NCBI RefSeq assembly: GCF_042887685.1
Contig: NZ_JBHVOS010000005.1
Coordinates: forward strand, 146,790 to 210,789
Source: Oerskovia sp042887685
GTDB taxonomy: Bacteria; Actinomycetota; Actinomycetes; Actinomycetales; Cellulomonadaceae
Direction of reading: 5' to 3'
Length of the DNA stretch: 64,000 bases
The notes under the pieces were generated by a model. That model was not told where the DNA came from. It saw nothing but the letters and a program-made list of their open reading frames with translations, and did not search any database. The translations under genes were made by a program, and so were the position numbers. This document shows positions 1-9,600 of the stretch, piece by piece. Position 1 is the first letter of the stretch, and every line of letters starts with the position of its first letter.

Positions 1-513
1 GTCGCCTGGCTGCTCCTGCGTCCCAAGAAGGTGCCCGTGGCGCAGCCCTACGGCGCACCCGTCGCCGGGTACCCGGGGCAGGGCGGGTACCCGGGGCAGG
101 GCGGGTACCCGGGGCAAGGCGGGTACCCGGGGCAGGGCGGGTACCCGGGGCAGCCCGGGCCGGGCGGCTACCCGGCCCAGGCCGCCCCGCCCGCCCAGCC
201 CTACGGAGCACCCGGCGCACAGCAGCCTCCGTACCAGGCCTACCCCGCGCAGCCGCCGGCCCCTCCGCAGGCGACCGTGGACCCGTACGCCCCGCCGAGC
301 GCGCTGCCCGCGCCTCCGGCACCTCCCGTACCCGCAGTGCCCGCGGCACCCGCCCAGACCTGGACCGCGCACGTCACCGAGCCCGGCACCGAGCCGTTCG
401 ACGACTCCGAGATGGACGAGTCGACCCGCCTGCGCGAGACCCCTCAGACCGCCCCGCCGGCGACGCCACCTGCTCCCCCGGTCCCCCCGACAGGCCTCAC
501 CCCGCCCGCCTGA
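1..513 (+). CDS. C-terminal part of a Pro/Gly-rich membrane protein (5' partial)
   Basis: The frame is open from the first base, so the gene begins upstream of the window; 170 residues are visible. The first residues (VAWLLLRPKK) look like the end of a membrane helix followed by a positive stop-transfer patch. The rest is a hydrophilic tail: five GYPGQG-like repeats, a long Pro/Ala/Gln/Tyr-rich stretch, then an acidic segment before the stop. By the positive-inside rule the tail should be cytoplasmic. No catalytic domain is visible and I cannot name the family. Such tails are common on actinobacterial membrane proteins and often serve as flexible protein-interaction segments (inference). A strong hairpin follows the stop. 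Confidence 0.7.
   Translation, partial: VAWLLLRPKKVPVAQPYGAPVAGYPGQGGYPGQGGYPGQGGYPGQGGYPGQPGPGGYPAQAAPPAQPYGAPGAQQPPYQAYPAQPPAPPQATVDPYAPPSALPAPPAPPVPAVPAAPAQTWTAHVTEPGTEPFDDSEMDESTRLRETPQTAPPATPPAPPVPPTGLTPPA
67..153 (+). repeat. 18-nt in-frame tandem repeat, nearly five units
   Basis: The unit GGGTACCCGGGGCAGGGC is repeated four times and followed by a partial fifth, with one base change in the third copy. It encodes GYPGQG. A multiple of three keeps the frame, so copy number can vary without truncating the protein. Confidence 0.9.
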
Positions 514-525
514 GACCCACGGCCC

Positions 526-565
526 GTCAGAGCGAGCGCGGCACGGAGCCCACGCTCGCTCTGAC
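526..565 (+). terminator. Perfect 13-bp inverted repeat after the first gene
   Basis: GTCAGAGCGAGCG at 526-538 faces its exact complement at 553-565 with a 14-nt loop. It follows the stop codon at 513 and there is no T-run. A near relative of the same word lies at 41454-41499, also behind a plus-strand gene. Confidence 0.65.
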
Positions 566-637
566 AGGCCCGCCCCGGCGGTGGACAATGGCGGGGCGCC
601 GCGGCACCGCCCGAGTCCGCGCGCGAAGGGCAGCACC

Positions 638-1678
638 ATGACGCACGGCTGGCAGCAGGACGTCCTCGGACCCGACTGGGTCGCCCGGACGCTCGACCTC
701 CCGGGAGGCGACACCGCGACGCTCGTCCGCAAGGCGACGGGTCCCGTGACCGACGGCGCCGCACCGGACCCCGCGCGACCCACGACCCACGCGTCTCGCC
801 CAGCCCCCGCCGACGGCGCGACGACCCCGGGCGGTGAGCGACGCCGTCGGGCCGTGCTGTACGTCCACGGCTTCGTCGACTACTTCTTCCAGACCCACCT
901 CGGCGACGCCTTCGAGGAGCACGGCTACGCGTTCTACGCGATCGACCTGCGCGGGTACGGCCGCTCGCTCGCGCACTGGACCGAGGCCGGCAAGGACCCC
1001 AACATGGTCGACGACCTGAGCCTCTACGCCCAGGACCTCGACGCGGCGGCCGCCGTGATCCGGGCCGAGGGGCACGACGAGCTCGTCGTCGTCGGGCACT
1101 CGACAGGCGGCCTCGTCACGAGCCTGTGGGCCAACGCGCGCCCCGGCAAGGTGGCTGCGCTCGTCCTCAACAGCCCCTGGTTCGACCTCAACTCGTCCTG
1201 GTTCGACCGCGTGATCTCCACCCGGGTGATCGACGTCGTCGGACGGTTCGCCCCCCGGCTCGTGGTGGGCTCGCTCGACGACGCCTACGGGCAGGCCCTG
1301 CACACCGGGACCGGCGGCGAGTGGACCTACGAGCTCGGCTGGAAGCCGCACGAAGGCTTCCCCGTCCGGGCGGGCTGGCTGCGCGAGATCCGTCGCGGGC
1401 ACGCGCAGGTCGCGCGCGGGCTGCACGTCCAGTGCCCCGTGCTCGTCCTGACCTCGACGCGGTCCGGGCCGAACAAGGGCTGGCACCCCGAGGTCGTGAC
1501 GACCGACAGCGTGCTCGACGTCCAGCACATCAAGGACCGCGCGCCCGGGCTGGGCGACGACGTGACGCTCGTCGAGATCGAGGGCGGCGCGCACGACCTC
1601 GTGCTGTCCCCCGAGCCCGCCCGGACGGCGTTCCTCGACGAGGTCTTCGCGTGGCTCGACGAGCGGCTGCCCGCCTGA
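638..1678 (+). CDS. Alpha/beta hydrolase, serine aminopeptidase/monoglyceride-lipase-like
   Basis: 346 residues. ATG at 638 is chosen over an in-frame ATG at 581 because a GAAGGG Shine-Dalgarno precedes it and the upstream residues are not conserved-looking. The nucleophile elbow GHSTGG places the active-site serine at about residue 155. The oxyanion region is VLYVHGFVDYFFQTH. The likely catalytic histidine is in GGAHDLVLS near the C-terminus, and an acidic residue in the TTDSVLD segment could complete the triad. No signal peptide or membrane segment is seen, so the enzyme should be cytosolic. The family (Hydrolase_4, lysophospholipase-like) acts on esters or amides; the substrate cannot be predicted. 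It is convergent with the cation transporter gene. Confidence 0.85.
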   Translation: MTHGWQQDVLGPDWVARTLDLPGGDTATLVRKATGPVTDGAAPDPARPTTHASRPAPADGATTPGGERRRRAVLYVHGFVDYFFQTHLGDAFEEHGYAFYAIDLRGYGRSLAHWTEAGKDPNMVDDLSLYAQDLDAAAAVIRAEGHDELVVVGHSTGGLVTSLWANARPGKVAALVLNSPWFDLNSSWFDRVISTRVIDVVGRFAPRLVVGSLDDAYGQALHTGTGGEWTYELGWKPHEGFPVRAGWLREIRRGHAQVARGLHVQCPVLVLTSTRSGPNKGWHPEVVTTDSVLDVQHIKDRAPGLGDDVTLVEIEGGAHDLVLSPEPARTAFLDEVFAWLDERLPA

Positions 1679-1707
1679 TGCCGCAGGCCGCCGCCCCCGG
1701 CGTGCGG

Positions 1708-1770
1708 CCGTCGAGAACGAGGTCGCGGCCGTCCCGGGGGTCCGGGCGGCCTCAGGTCCGTTCTCGGCGG
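1708..1770. terminator. Facing-word inverted repeat between convergent genes
   Basis: CCGTCGAGAACG (1708-1719) faces CGTTCTCGGCGG (1759-1770), 11 of 12 positions complementary. The right arm reaches past the minus-strand stop codon at 1752. The position suits a bidirectional terminator for the hydrolase and the cation transporter. There is no T-run. Confidence 0.5.
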
Positions 1771-2780
1771 CTCGCCCCGTCCGACAGGACCAGGGACGGC
1801 TCGCTCGCCGGGGACACCGAGATGACCGCCCCCGCGATCACGGACGCCGCGGTCGCCCGACGTTCGAGCGCGTCGATGCGCTCGGCGACCACGTGCTCGT
1901 CGTCGTCCCCCACGAGGTCGACGCTCGCCACCAGGTAGAGCGACCGCGGACCCACGTACTCCAGACGCAGGTACGTGACCCGGTCGACCTCGGGGTCGGC
2001 GAGCAGCTCGCGCAGCGCGGCGTCCCGCGTCGCAGCCCCCGCCGGCTCGCCCACGAGGAAGCGCCGGTTGCGGTCGATGAGGATCCACGAGATGACCCCG
2101 AGGATCAGGCCGACCACGATCGAGCCGATCGCGTCGGGCACGGGCGACCCCGTCACCTGGTGCAGGAAGATGCCGACGAACGCCACGACGAGGCCCATGA
2201 GCGCAGCGGCGTCCTCCGCGAACACGGCCCGCAGCGTCGGGTCGGACGTGACCAGGACGTGCTGGAGCAGGTCGCGCTCGGCCTTCTTCGCCTCCTTGCG
2301 CGCCTGCCGGTTCGCCTGGAGGAACGAGACCCCCTCGAGGACGAACGCGACTCCGAGCACCGCGTACGCGATCCCGAAGTCGTCCGCGGGCTCCGGGTGG
2401 ACGAGCTCCTGGATGCCGTGCGTGATCGAGACCCCCGCACCCACCGCGAACAGCCCGAGCGCCGCGAACATCGACCACACGTACGCCTCGCGCCCGAACC
2501 CCAGCGGGTGATCGTGGTCAGCAGGCTTGCGCGAGCGCTTGTTCGCGAGCAGGAGGAAGACCTCGTTGCCCGTGTCGGCCCACGAGTGCACGGCCTCGGC
2601 GACCATCGACGCCGAGCCCGTCAGCACCGCGGCGGCCGACTTCGCGACCGCGATCAGGAGGTTCGCGCCGAACGCGACGATCACCGTGAGCGCGCTCTCG
2701 GCGTGCTCCTCCGTCTTCACGACGCGAGGACTGTCGGCCACGGGTCGCGTGGGGGGCTGTGCGCTGGGCGGCGAGGTCAT
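1752..2780 (-). CDS. Cation diffusion facilitator (CDF) family transporter
   Basis: 342 residues. CDF proteins export divalent cations (Zn2+, Co2+, Fe2+, Mn2+) in exchange for protons. Several membrane helices are visible: TVIVAFGANLLIAVAKSAAAVLTGS, a helix after HPLGFGREAYVWSM, and a pair around LMGLVVAFVGIFLHQVTG and GSIVVGLILGVISWILI. The AEAVHSWADTGNE segment and the AEDAAAL segment carry the acidic and histidine residues at the usual metal sites of TM2 and TM5. A cytoplasmic C-terminal domain of about 90 residues follows (DPEVDRVTYLRLEYVGPRSLYLVASVDL). The sequence resembles the ZnT9-like branch; the metal is not predictable. Start ATG at 2780. Confidence 0.9.
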   Translation of the reverse strand: MTSPPSAQPPTRPVADSPRVVKTEEHAESALTVIVAFGANLLIAVAKSAAAVLTGSASMVAEAVHSWADTGNEVFLLLANKRSRKPADHDHPLGFGREAYVWSMFAALGLFAVGAGVSITHGIQELVHPEPADDFGIAYAVLGVAFVLEGVSFLQANRQARKEAKKAERDLLQHVLVTSDPTLRAVFAEDAAALMGLVVAFVGIFLHQVTGSPVPDAIGSIVVGLILGVISWILIDRNRRFLVGEPAGAATRDAALRELLADPEVDRVTYLRLEYVGPRSLYLVASVDLVGDDDEHVVAERIDALERRATAASVIAGAVISVSPASEPSLVLSDGASRRERT

Positions 2781-2823
2781 GTAGCGGGTCTACCACCGGA
2801 CCTGCCGGGGCGCGCGGGGGCCC

Positions 2824-2901
2824 GTCACCGTCGGCGGGCACGTCGGGCACCCTCGGCGGGTGTCGGCGTCACCCTCGGCGGGCTGGGCCGTCACCCTCGG
2901 C
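2824..2901. repeat. Four 12-nt cores with exact 22-nt period at the end of mnhG
   Basis: GTCACCGTCGGC at 2824, GGCACCCTCGGC at 2846, then two exact GTCACCCTCGGC at 2868 and 2890: four cores exactly 22 nt apart, separated by 10-nt spacers beginning GGG (GGGC, GGGT, GGGC). The array spans the stop codon of mnhG (2869), so two cores are coding and two are downstream. The same core occurs in nine copies at 16021-16200. Confidence 0.85.
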
Positions 2902-3306
2902 GTCTGCCGCTCGGGTCGCCGCCTCGTCCTTCTCGCGGTCCGCCACGTCCTTCTCGCGGTCGGCCGCCTCCTGGTCCGCCGTGAGGTCGTCGAGCACGAG
3001 CAGGTCGGGGCGGACCTTCCCGGTCCGGTAGCCCGCACGACCGACCATGTGCGCCGCGACGGGCGAGGTCATGAGCTGGAAGATCACGACGAGCACGAGC
3101 ATGCCCACGGCCGACCAGCTCCGCAGCCGCAGCCCGAGCGCGATGAGCACGAGGATCAGGCCCAGCACCTGCGGCTTGGTCGCGGCGTGCATGCGCGCGA
3201 GCAGGTCCGGGAACCGGACGACGCCCACACCGGCAGCGAACGCGAGGAACGCCCCGCACAGCAGGAAGATCGCGGCGAGCACGTCGGCCACCAGGGTCCA
3301 GCTCAT
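2869..3306 (-). CDS. mnhG: Mrp Na+/H+ antiporter subunit G
   Basis: 145 residues. Subunit G of the multi-subunit Mrp (Mnh) antiporter, which uses the proton gradient to export Na+ and helps pH homeostasis. The typical MnhG core is visible: three membrane helices, with GVVRFPDLLARMHAATKPQVLGLILVLIALGL as the diagnostic stretch. A hydrophilic C-terminal tail with a duplicated ADREKD motif follows the last helix; family members are usually shorter (about 110-120 residues). It is the last gene of the operon; its ATG overlaps the mnhF stop by 4 nt. The last residues and the stop codon are encoded inside a 22-nt repeat array, so the tail may have grown from it. Confidence 0.93.
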   Translation of the reverse strand: MSWTLVADVLAAIFLLCGAFLAFAAGVGVVRFPDLLARMHAATKPQVLGLILVLIALGLRLRSWSAVGMLVLVVIFQLMTSPVAAHMVGRAGYRTGKVRPDLLVLDDLTADQEAADREKDVADREKDEAATRAADAEGDGPARRG

Positions 3307-3758
3307 GAACGTGCCTCCTCGGGTCCGGTCGAGCCGTCGACCTCGGGGGCCGCGGCGTCCTCGGCCTCGTGCAGCGCGTCGGGTTCGTGCTCTGCGCCGT
3401 GCTCGGGGTCGACGGCCTTGACCTGCTCGCCCTCCTCGGCTTCGAGGCGTTCGGCCTCCTCGGCCGCGATCTCCTCGCGGGTCTTGATGCGCCCTTCACC
3501 CTCGGGCTCGACCGACGCGAACCGGGCGATGGTCACGGACCCGACGAAGCCCACGAGCGAGAGCACGACGAGGATCGGGATGGTCTCGGTGCGCCGGGAC
3601 CAGGCGGCCTCGAGCGCGATGGTGCCGACGAGCGTCGTCGTGAAGACGTCGAGAGCGATGGTGCGGTCGAGCATCGACGGGCCCTTCTCGGCCCGGACGA
3701 CGGCGAGCGTCGCGGCCGAGGCGAGGAGCACGGCGCAGATCAGGACGACGACGATCAT
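3303..3758 (-). CDS. mnhF: Mrp Na+/H+ antiporter subunit F
   Basis: 151 residues. The first 85 or so form the small three-helix MnhF protein (MIVVVLICAVLLASAAT, the RTIALDVFTTTLVG segment, and IPILVVLSLVGFVGSVTIARF). The remaining 65 residues are an acidic Glu/Ala-rich cytoplasmic tail that is not part of the standard family. Start ATG at 3758 overlaps the mnhE stop by 4 nt, and the stop overlaps mnhG, so the subunits are translationally coupled. It acts in the membrane complex with the other Mrp subunits. Confidence 0.92.
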   Translation of the reverse strand: MIVVVLICAVLLASAATLAVVRAEKGPSMLDRTIALDVFTTTLVGTIALEAAWSRRTETIPILVVLSLVGFVGSVTIARFASVEPEGEGRIKTREEIAAEEAERLEAEEGEQVKAVDPEHGAEHEPDALHEAEDAAAPEVDGSTGPEEARS

Positions 3759-4447
3759 CGCTGCCCCTCCCCTCGGTCGGTACGTCGTTCGGTCCGGCGC
3801 GCCGCGTCGCCGGTGCCGTCGGCCGCCCCGCGCGTGCCCGACGGCGTCGCGCCCACCGGCTCGCCCGTCTCGCCCGCGTAGTGGTACAGCCCGGCGGACT
3901 TGAGCTCGTCGTTCGACGCGAAGGCGCGCAGCACACGGGCCTCGAGGTCGAGCGTGTCCTGGCGGACCTTGTCGGCGCCGCCCGCGGCGTCGAGGTCGAG
4001 CACGTGCAGGTAGAGCATCCCGGTGAGGCGGTGGGCCTCGATGACGAGCGAGCCGGGCACGAGCGAGCTGAGCTCGGCCGTGATCGTCATGTAGATGTCC
4101 GAGGGGTTGCGCAGGCGCACGCCGACCACGGCCCCGTGCGGGGTGTGGCGGAACCTGAAGGCCTGCATGCTCACCTGGAAGGACGCGACGACGAGGTCGG
4201 CGACGAACCGGGCGATCAGCACGACGAAGGACCAGGGGCGCACGGTGCCGCTCGTCGCGATCGACGGCAGCGGCATGAACGTGATGAGCAGGGCGGCGAG
4301 CAGGATGCCCGCGAGGACGTTGCCCCACGACAGGTCGCCCCACAGCATGACCCACACGACGGTGAGCCAGGCGACGGTGCGCCACTGGGCGACGAGGCGG
4401 TTGAGCCAGCCGCCCGCGAGCGGGCCCCTACGACGGTGCAGGCTCAC
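3755..4447 (-). CDS. mnhE: Mrp Na+/H+ antiporter subunit E
   Basis: 230 residues. MnhE is a membrane subunit needed for assembly and activity of the Mrp complex. Helices are seen in the first 100 residues (TVAWLTVVWVMLWGDLSWGNVLAGILLAALLI and PWSFVVLIARFVADLVVASFQVS). The conserved cytoplasmic domain follows with the typical ITAELSSLVPGSLVIEAH and LYLHVLDLD motifs. The last 60 residues are a low-complexity Gly/Arg/Asp tail beyond the usual family length. Overlaps mnhD upstream and mnhF downstream by 4 nt each. Confidence 0.93.
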   Translation of the reverse strand: MSLHRRRGPLAGGWLNRLVAQWRTVAWLTVVWVMLWGDLSWGNVLAGILLAALLITFMPLPSIATSGTVRPWSFVVLIARFVADLVVASFQVSMQAFRFRHTPHGAVVGVRLRNPSDIYMTITAELSSLVPGSLVIEAHRLTGMLYLHVLDLDAAGGADKVRQDTLDLEARVLRAFASNDELKSAGLYHYAGETGEPVGATPSGTRGAADGTGDAARRTERRTDRGEGQR

Positions 4448-6015
4448 GACCCACCACCTTCCTGCTCCTCCTCGACGAGGTCGTTCGAGACCCCCTGGCC
4501 TCGGCCGGTGTCGTCGGGGAAGACGGCGTCGACGTACGTCGACGGCTGCATGAGGTTACCGGCGGCGCGCTCGGCGTACGAGTACAGCGGCCCGGCGGCG
4601 AACGTGAGGGCCAGGCCGAAGGCGACGAGCGCCGTCGTGGGCCCGACCATTCCGCGCGGGGTCCCCGTCGACGGCAGCTCGACCGGGGCCGTCTGCCAGA
4701 ACGCCTTGTTCCACGCCTTGACGATCGCGTAGAGCGTCAGCAGCGAGGTGACGACGCTGCCGACGACGAGCGCCCACGTGAGCGGCGTGCCCTGGGCGAC
4801 GCCCTCCTGGAGCAGCCCGACCTTACCGAGGAAGCCCGACAGCGGCGGGATGCCCGCGAGGTTCATCGCCGGGATGAAGAACAGGATCGCGAGCCCCGGC
4901 GCGATCTTCGCGAGACCGCCGAGCTTGTCGAGCGACGTGGACCCGCCTCGTCGCTCGATGAGCCCGACCACGAGGAACAGCGTCGTCTGGACGGTGATGT
5001 GGTGCACGACGTAGAAGATCGACGCCGCCATCCCGGCCTCGGACGCCATCGAGATCCCGAAGATCATGTACCCGATGTGGCTGACCAGGGTGAACGACAG
5101 CAGACGTTTGATGTCGTTCTGCGCCACGGCGCCGAGGATCCCGATCACCATCGTCAGCAGCGCGAGCCACATGAGGACCGTGTCGAGGCGGTTGTCGGGG
5201 AACAGCAGCGTCTGGGTGCGGATGATCGCGTAGACGCCGACCTTGGTCAGCAACCCGGCGAACACGGCCGTGACGGGTGCGGGCGCCGTCGGGTAGGAGT
5301 CCGGGAGCCAGGCCGAGAGCGGGAAGATCGCCGCCTTGATCCCGAACGCGAGCAGCAGCAGGAGCTGGAGCGTCATGCGGACCCCGGGGTCCACGTCGGG
5401 CAGGCGTTCGGCGAGCTGGGCCAGGTTGACGGTGCCCGTCGCGGCGTAGGTGAGCGCGATCGCGACGAGGAAGATGACCGACGACAGCAGCGCGACGACG
5501 ACGTAGATCGACCCCGCACGGATGCGTTCGCCCGTACCGCCGAGCGTCAGCAGGACGTACGACGCCGCGAGCAGGATCTCGAAGCCCACGTAGAGGTTGA
5601 ACAGGTCGCCCGAGAGGAACGCGTTCGCGACCCCCGCCGCCAGGACCAGATAGGTCGGGTGGTAGATCGAGACGGGTGCCTTGTCGTGCCCGTCCGCGAC
5701 GCCCTGCCCCAGCGAGTAGAGCAGGACGCAGAGCAGCACGAAGCTCGACACCGTGAGCATGAGCGCGGAGAGCCGGTCGGCGACGAGGTCGATACCGACG
5801 GGCGCCGCCCACTCCCCGACGTCGACCACGATGGGGCCGCTGTCGGCCCCGACGAGCAGACCGATGGACGCCGCCAGCACCAGGGACAGCGCGGCGACCG
5901 AGATGATGTGCTGGGCGCGCGGGTGGCGCCACAGCGCGAGCGCGAGGCCCGCCGCGAACAGCGGCAGGACCACGGGCAGCGGGACGAGGGTCGCGAAGCC
6001 GTAGGTGAGGTTCAT
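4444..6015 (-). CDS. mnhD: Mrp Na+/H+ antiporter subunit D (complex I NuoN/M-like)
   Basis: 523 residues with about 14 predicted membrane helices. MnhD belongs to the proton-translocating antiporter family shared with respiratory complex I subunits NuoL/M/N. The core motifs are visible: FNLYVGFEILLAASYVLL with the conserved glutamate, FGIKAAIFPLSAWLPDSYPTAPAPVTAVFAGLLTKVG with conserved lysines, and LSFTLVSHIGYMIFGIS. A short hydrophilic C-terminal tail ends EEEQEGGGS. Start ATG overlaps the mnhC stop by 4 nt. Together with MnhA it probably forms the ion path of the complex. Confidence 0.95.
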   Translation of the reverse strand: MNLTYGFATLVPLPVVLPLFAAGLALALWRHPRAQHIISVAALSLVLAASIGLLVGADSGPIVVDVGEWAAPVGIDLVADRLSALMLTVSSFVLLCVLLYSLGQGVADGHDKAPVSIYHPTYLVLAAGVANAFLSGDLFNLYVGFEILLAASYVLLTLGGTGERIRAGSIYVVVALLSSVIFLVAIALTYAATGTVNLAQLAERLPDVDPGVRMTLQLLLLLAFGIKAAIFPLSAWLPDSYPTAPAPVTAVFAGLLTKVGVYAIIRTQTLLFPDNRLDTVLMWLALLTMVIGILGAVAQNDIKRLLSFTLVSHIGYMIFGISMASEAGMAASIFYVVHHITVQTTLFLVVGLIERRGGSTSLDKLGGLAKIAPGLAILFFIPAMNLAGIPPLSGFLGKVGLLQEGVAQGTPLTWALVVGSVVTSLLTLYAIVKAWNKAFWQTAPVELPSTGTPRGMVGPTTALVAFGLALTFAAGPLYSYAERAAGNLMQPSTYVDAVFPDDTGRGQGVSNDLVEEEQEGGGS

Positions 6016-6668
6016 CGGCCCTCACCTCCCCCGGTGCCGGGTGTGCCGGGTGTGCCGGACCTGCCCGACGGCGGGGCCTCCTTCTCGGCGCGGGTCCCGT
6101 CGCGGGCGTCGGTCTCGCCGTCGCCGTCGCCGTCGGTCTCGTCGTAGACCTCGGCGGCCTCGTCGTCCAGGGTGGCCCCGCTCTCCTCGGTGTCGCTGTC
6201 CTCGAACGCCGGTGCGTTGCGCGCGGCGTGGCGCGCGACCCGGCGGTCCTCGAGGTCGTCCTGGACCTCGTCGTGACCGTGCAGCTGCCAGGACCGGTAG
6301 GCCATGGCGAGCACGAAGGCCGTGAGGCCCAGGGTGATGACGATGGCGGTCAGCACCATCGCCTGGACGAGCGGGTCGCTCATCTGGTCGGGGGGCGTCG
6401 TCCCGATGAGGGGCGCACCCCCGGCGCGTCCTCCGGCGACGAGGAACATGAGGTTCGCGCCGTTGCCGATGAGGATGAAGCCGATCAGGACGCGCGTCAG
6501 GCTGCGCTCGAGGAGCAGGTAGACACCGGTCGCGAACAGCACGCCGATCGCGAGCACGAGGATCAGGCTCGGGGTCATGTCGATGCTGTCGGTCGTCCTG
6601 GCGACGTCCGCCGGGTCGACCTCCGCGGCCGGGAGGACGAGGGCGAGCAGGTTGCCGGTCGAGCTCAT
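6012..6668 (-). CDS. mnhC: Mrp Na+/H+ antiporter subunit C (NuoK-like)
   Basis: 218 residues. The NuoK-like core starts at about residue 31 (MTPSLILVLAIGVLFATGVYLLLERSL) and contains the family hallmark GFILIGNGANLMFLV. Start ATG at 6668 is chosen because a strong GGAGGGGGG Shine-Dalgarno lies 6 nt upstream and it overlaps the mnhA stop by 4 nt. The internal ATG at 6578 matches the usual family start but has no good ribosome site. The result is about 30 extra N-terminal residues. After the last helix there is a roughly 90-residue acidic, low-complexity tail ending in Gly/Thr/Pro repeats. Confidence 0.9.
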   Translation of the reverse strand: MSSTGNLLALVLPAAEVDPADVARTTDSIDMTPSLILVLAIGVLFATGVYLLLERSLTRVLIGFILIGNGANLMFLVAGGRAGGAPLIGTTPPDQMSDPLVQAMVLTAIVITLGLTAFVLAMAYRSWQLHGHDEVQDDLEDRRVARHAARNAPAFEDSDTEESGATLDDEAAEVYDETDGDGDGETDARDGTRAEKEAPPSGRSGTPGTPGTGGGEGR

Positions 6669-9600
6669 CGTCGCCCCCCTCCGATCTGGTCCGGTTCCAT
6701 CGCTTCCATGGGTCCTGCGTCCTCGCGGGCCGAGGCTTCGGCCTGGCGGTCGATCTCGGCGCCGAGCGTGCGCAGGATGTCGAGCACGAGGCCCACGACG
6801 ACGAGGAACACCCCGACGTCGAAGAAGAGCGACGTGACCAGGTGGACCGTCCCGATGAGCGGAAGGCTGATGTCGATGGCCGTGCTCAGAAGGACGCTCT
6901 TGCCCATGAACAGGCCGATCAGCCCGACCCCGACGGACAGGAACAGCCCCGTGCCGAGCAGCAGGCCCGGATGGACCGGTGCCGCCTCGCCGAGCTCGTA
7001 CCGACCGCCCGCGAGGTATCTCACGATGAGCGCGATCCCGACGACGAGCCCGGCCGCGAACCCGCCACCCGGCGCGTTGTGCCCCGAGAACAGCAGGAAG
7101 ATCGCGAACACGATCATCGAGTGGAAGAGCACGCGCGTGACGACCTCGAAGATGACCGAGCGGCGCTGCGGCGCGAGGGTGCGTCCGGCGCTGAGCCACA
7201 CGAGCATGCGCGGCTGCTTGCCCGCGGCGGCCTCCTCCTCGACCCCCCGGCGGCGCAGGGCCGCGCCCGGGTCCTCCTCGTTGGCCCAGATCCCTGGCGA
7301 GGCGGCTCCCGACGACGTCGCGTTGCGCTCGCGGAGGATCTCGCCGCTGCGGGTGCGCAGGAACACGAGCGACGCGACCCCGGTCGCCGCGACGAGCAGC
7401 ACCGAGATCTCGCCCATGGTGTCCCACGCGCGGATGTCGACGAGGGTCACGTTGACGATGTTCTTGCCGTAGCCGTGGATGTACGCCTCGGCCGGGAAGT
7501 CGAGCGAGATGGGGCTCGCGACGCGCGCGAGCGGGACCGTCAGGGCGAAGCCCATCATGACGACGCCGACCGCGACGCCCAGACCCAGGCGCACCCACCG
7601 CGACGCGACGAGCGGACGGTTGGAGAAGTAGGGAGGCAGGCGGCGCAGCACGAGCACCATGACGACGAGCGTGATGGTCTCGACGAGCACCTGGGTCAGC
7701 GCCAGGTCCGGGGCGCCGTGCAGCAGGAACAGCATGGCGTTGCCGTAGCCCGCGATCCCGACGAGGATCACGGCCTTGAGCCGGCGGCGCGAGCGGGCCG
7801 CGAGGATCGAGGCGACGCAGATGGCCGCGACGGCAGCGACCTGCGCGGGGCGGTCCCAGGCCTTGACCTGCTCGGGCCACTGCCCGCCGATGAACATCAG
7901 CAGACCGGGGCCGGCGACCAGGACGACGAGGATCGCGCCGAGGTAGAAGGGCAGCGAACCACGCTGGGTGACCGCGGTGACGTCGGCCGCGAGCTCGTCG
8001 AGACGCCGCATGATCCGGCGGTACGTGCGGTCGGCCTCGGGGCCCGTCCACAAGGAGGCCTGGAACCGCTCGACCGCGCTGCGCTGCCAGAACAGCACGG
8101 CGCCGACGCCGAGGATCAGCACCGTCAGACCCAGGGCAGGGGTGAAGCCCGCCCAGAGGACCAGGTGGCCCGGCTCGCCGACCGGGTACGTGTCGGCGTA
8201 GGGCGCGAGCAGGTCCTCGCCGAAGTGCGGCACGAGGGCCGTCGCGAGGCCGAGGAGGGCCAGCACCAGGGCGGGCCACACGAGGAGCGCCGGCTGCCGG
8301 TGGATGCGTGCGGGGTCGATCGGGGCGTCGTCGGGCAGGAACCCGGCCCCGCGCTGCGCGGGAGCGGACGCCGCTGCCGAGCCCTGCGCGGCCGCGTCCT
8401 TGGTCACGGCCTCGACCCGGACGTGCTCGTTGGCTCGTGCCACGGCCGCAGCGACGTGGCGCTTGGTCGCGAACGCTCCCCAGAAGAACCGCACGCCGTA
8501 GGCGACCGTGAACATCGAGCCGACGACGACGCCGACCAGCACGACGGTGTTCACCCAGGCCGGTCCCTCGCCGTGCAGGAGGGACTCGAGCGCGGCCTCC
8601 TTCGCGACGTAGCCCGCGAGCGGGGGCAGGCCGATCATGGACGCGGTCGCGAGCCCGCCTGCGAGCGCGGTCAGGGGCAGTGCTCGCCCGACGCCCGTCA
8701 GCCGGCGCAGGTCGCGGGTACCGGTCGCGGCGTCGACCACGCCGACCACCAGGAAGAGCGACGCCTTGAACATCGCGTGCGCCCCGATCATCGCGAGACC
8801 CGCGAGCGCGGCGGACCGCGTCCCGAGGCCCACGAGCAGGACGATCAGGCCCAGCTGGCTCACGGTGCCGAACGCCAGGACGAGCTTGAGGTCGTGCTGG
8901 CGCAGCGCGCGGTAGCCGCCCACGAGGAGCGTGCCGACGCCCAGGACGATGACGATCGTGCGCCAGACCGTGGTGTCGGAGTACGCGGGGGCGAAGCGCG
9001 CGACGAGGTAGACACCGGCCTTGACCATGGCGGCGGCGTGCAGATAGGCGCTGACCGGGGTCGGCGCCGCCATGGCCGCGGGAAGCCAGAAGTGCAGCGG
9101 GATGAGTGCGGCCTTGCTCGCCGCACCGGCCAGGAGGCAGACGATCGCCGCGGTCACGGCGCCGCCCGTGGGCGGGTCCGCGATGATCTCCGAGAGGCGG
9201 AACGTCCCGCCCTGGACCCCCAGGATCACGACGCCCACGAGCATCGCCAGGCCGCCCGCCGTCGTGACGACGATGGCCTGCATCGCGGCTCGCCGGCTCG
9301 CCTTGCGGTCCGCGTAGTGACCGATCAGCAGGTAGGAGAAGACGGTCGTGAGCTCCCAGAAGATGAACAGGAGCAGCATGTCGTCCGCCGTGACGAGGCC
9401 GACCATGGCCCCCGCGAAGGCCGTGAGCACGGCCCCGAACCGCCCGAGCCCGGACGCCGTGGGCGAGAAGTAGGCCGAGCAGTACACGAGGACCAGCGCA
9501 CCGACACCGCCGACGAGCAGCAGCATGAGCCAGGACAGGGTGTCCATGCGGAAGGCGAGCTCGAGCCCCAGCCCGGGCACCCACTGGGTGACCTCGGTGG

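Noticed and set aside
67..153. Repeat region as a regulatory satellite
   Set aside because: The 18-nt unit is in frame inside a coding sequence and makes a simple GYPGQG tail.
6578..6668. mnhC start at the internal ATG 6578
   Set aside because: It would fit the usual family length, but the upstream ATG at 6668 has a strong Shine-Dalgarno and the 4-nt overlap seen throughout the operon.
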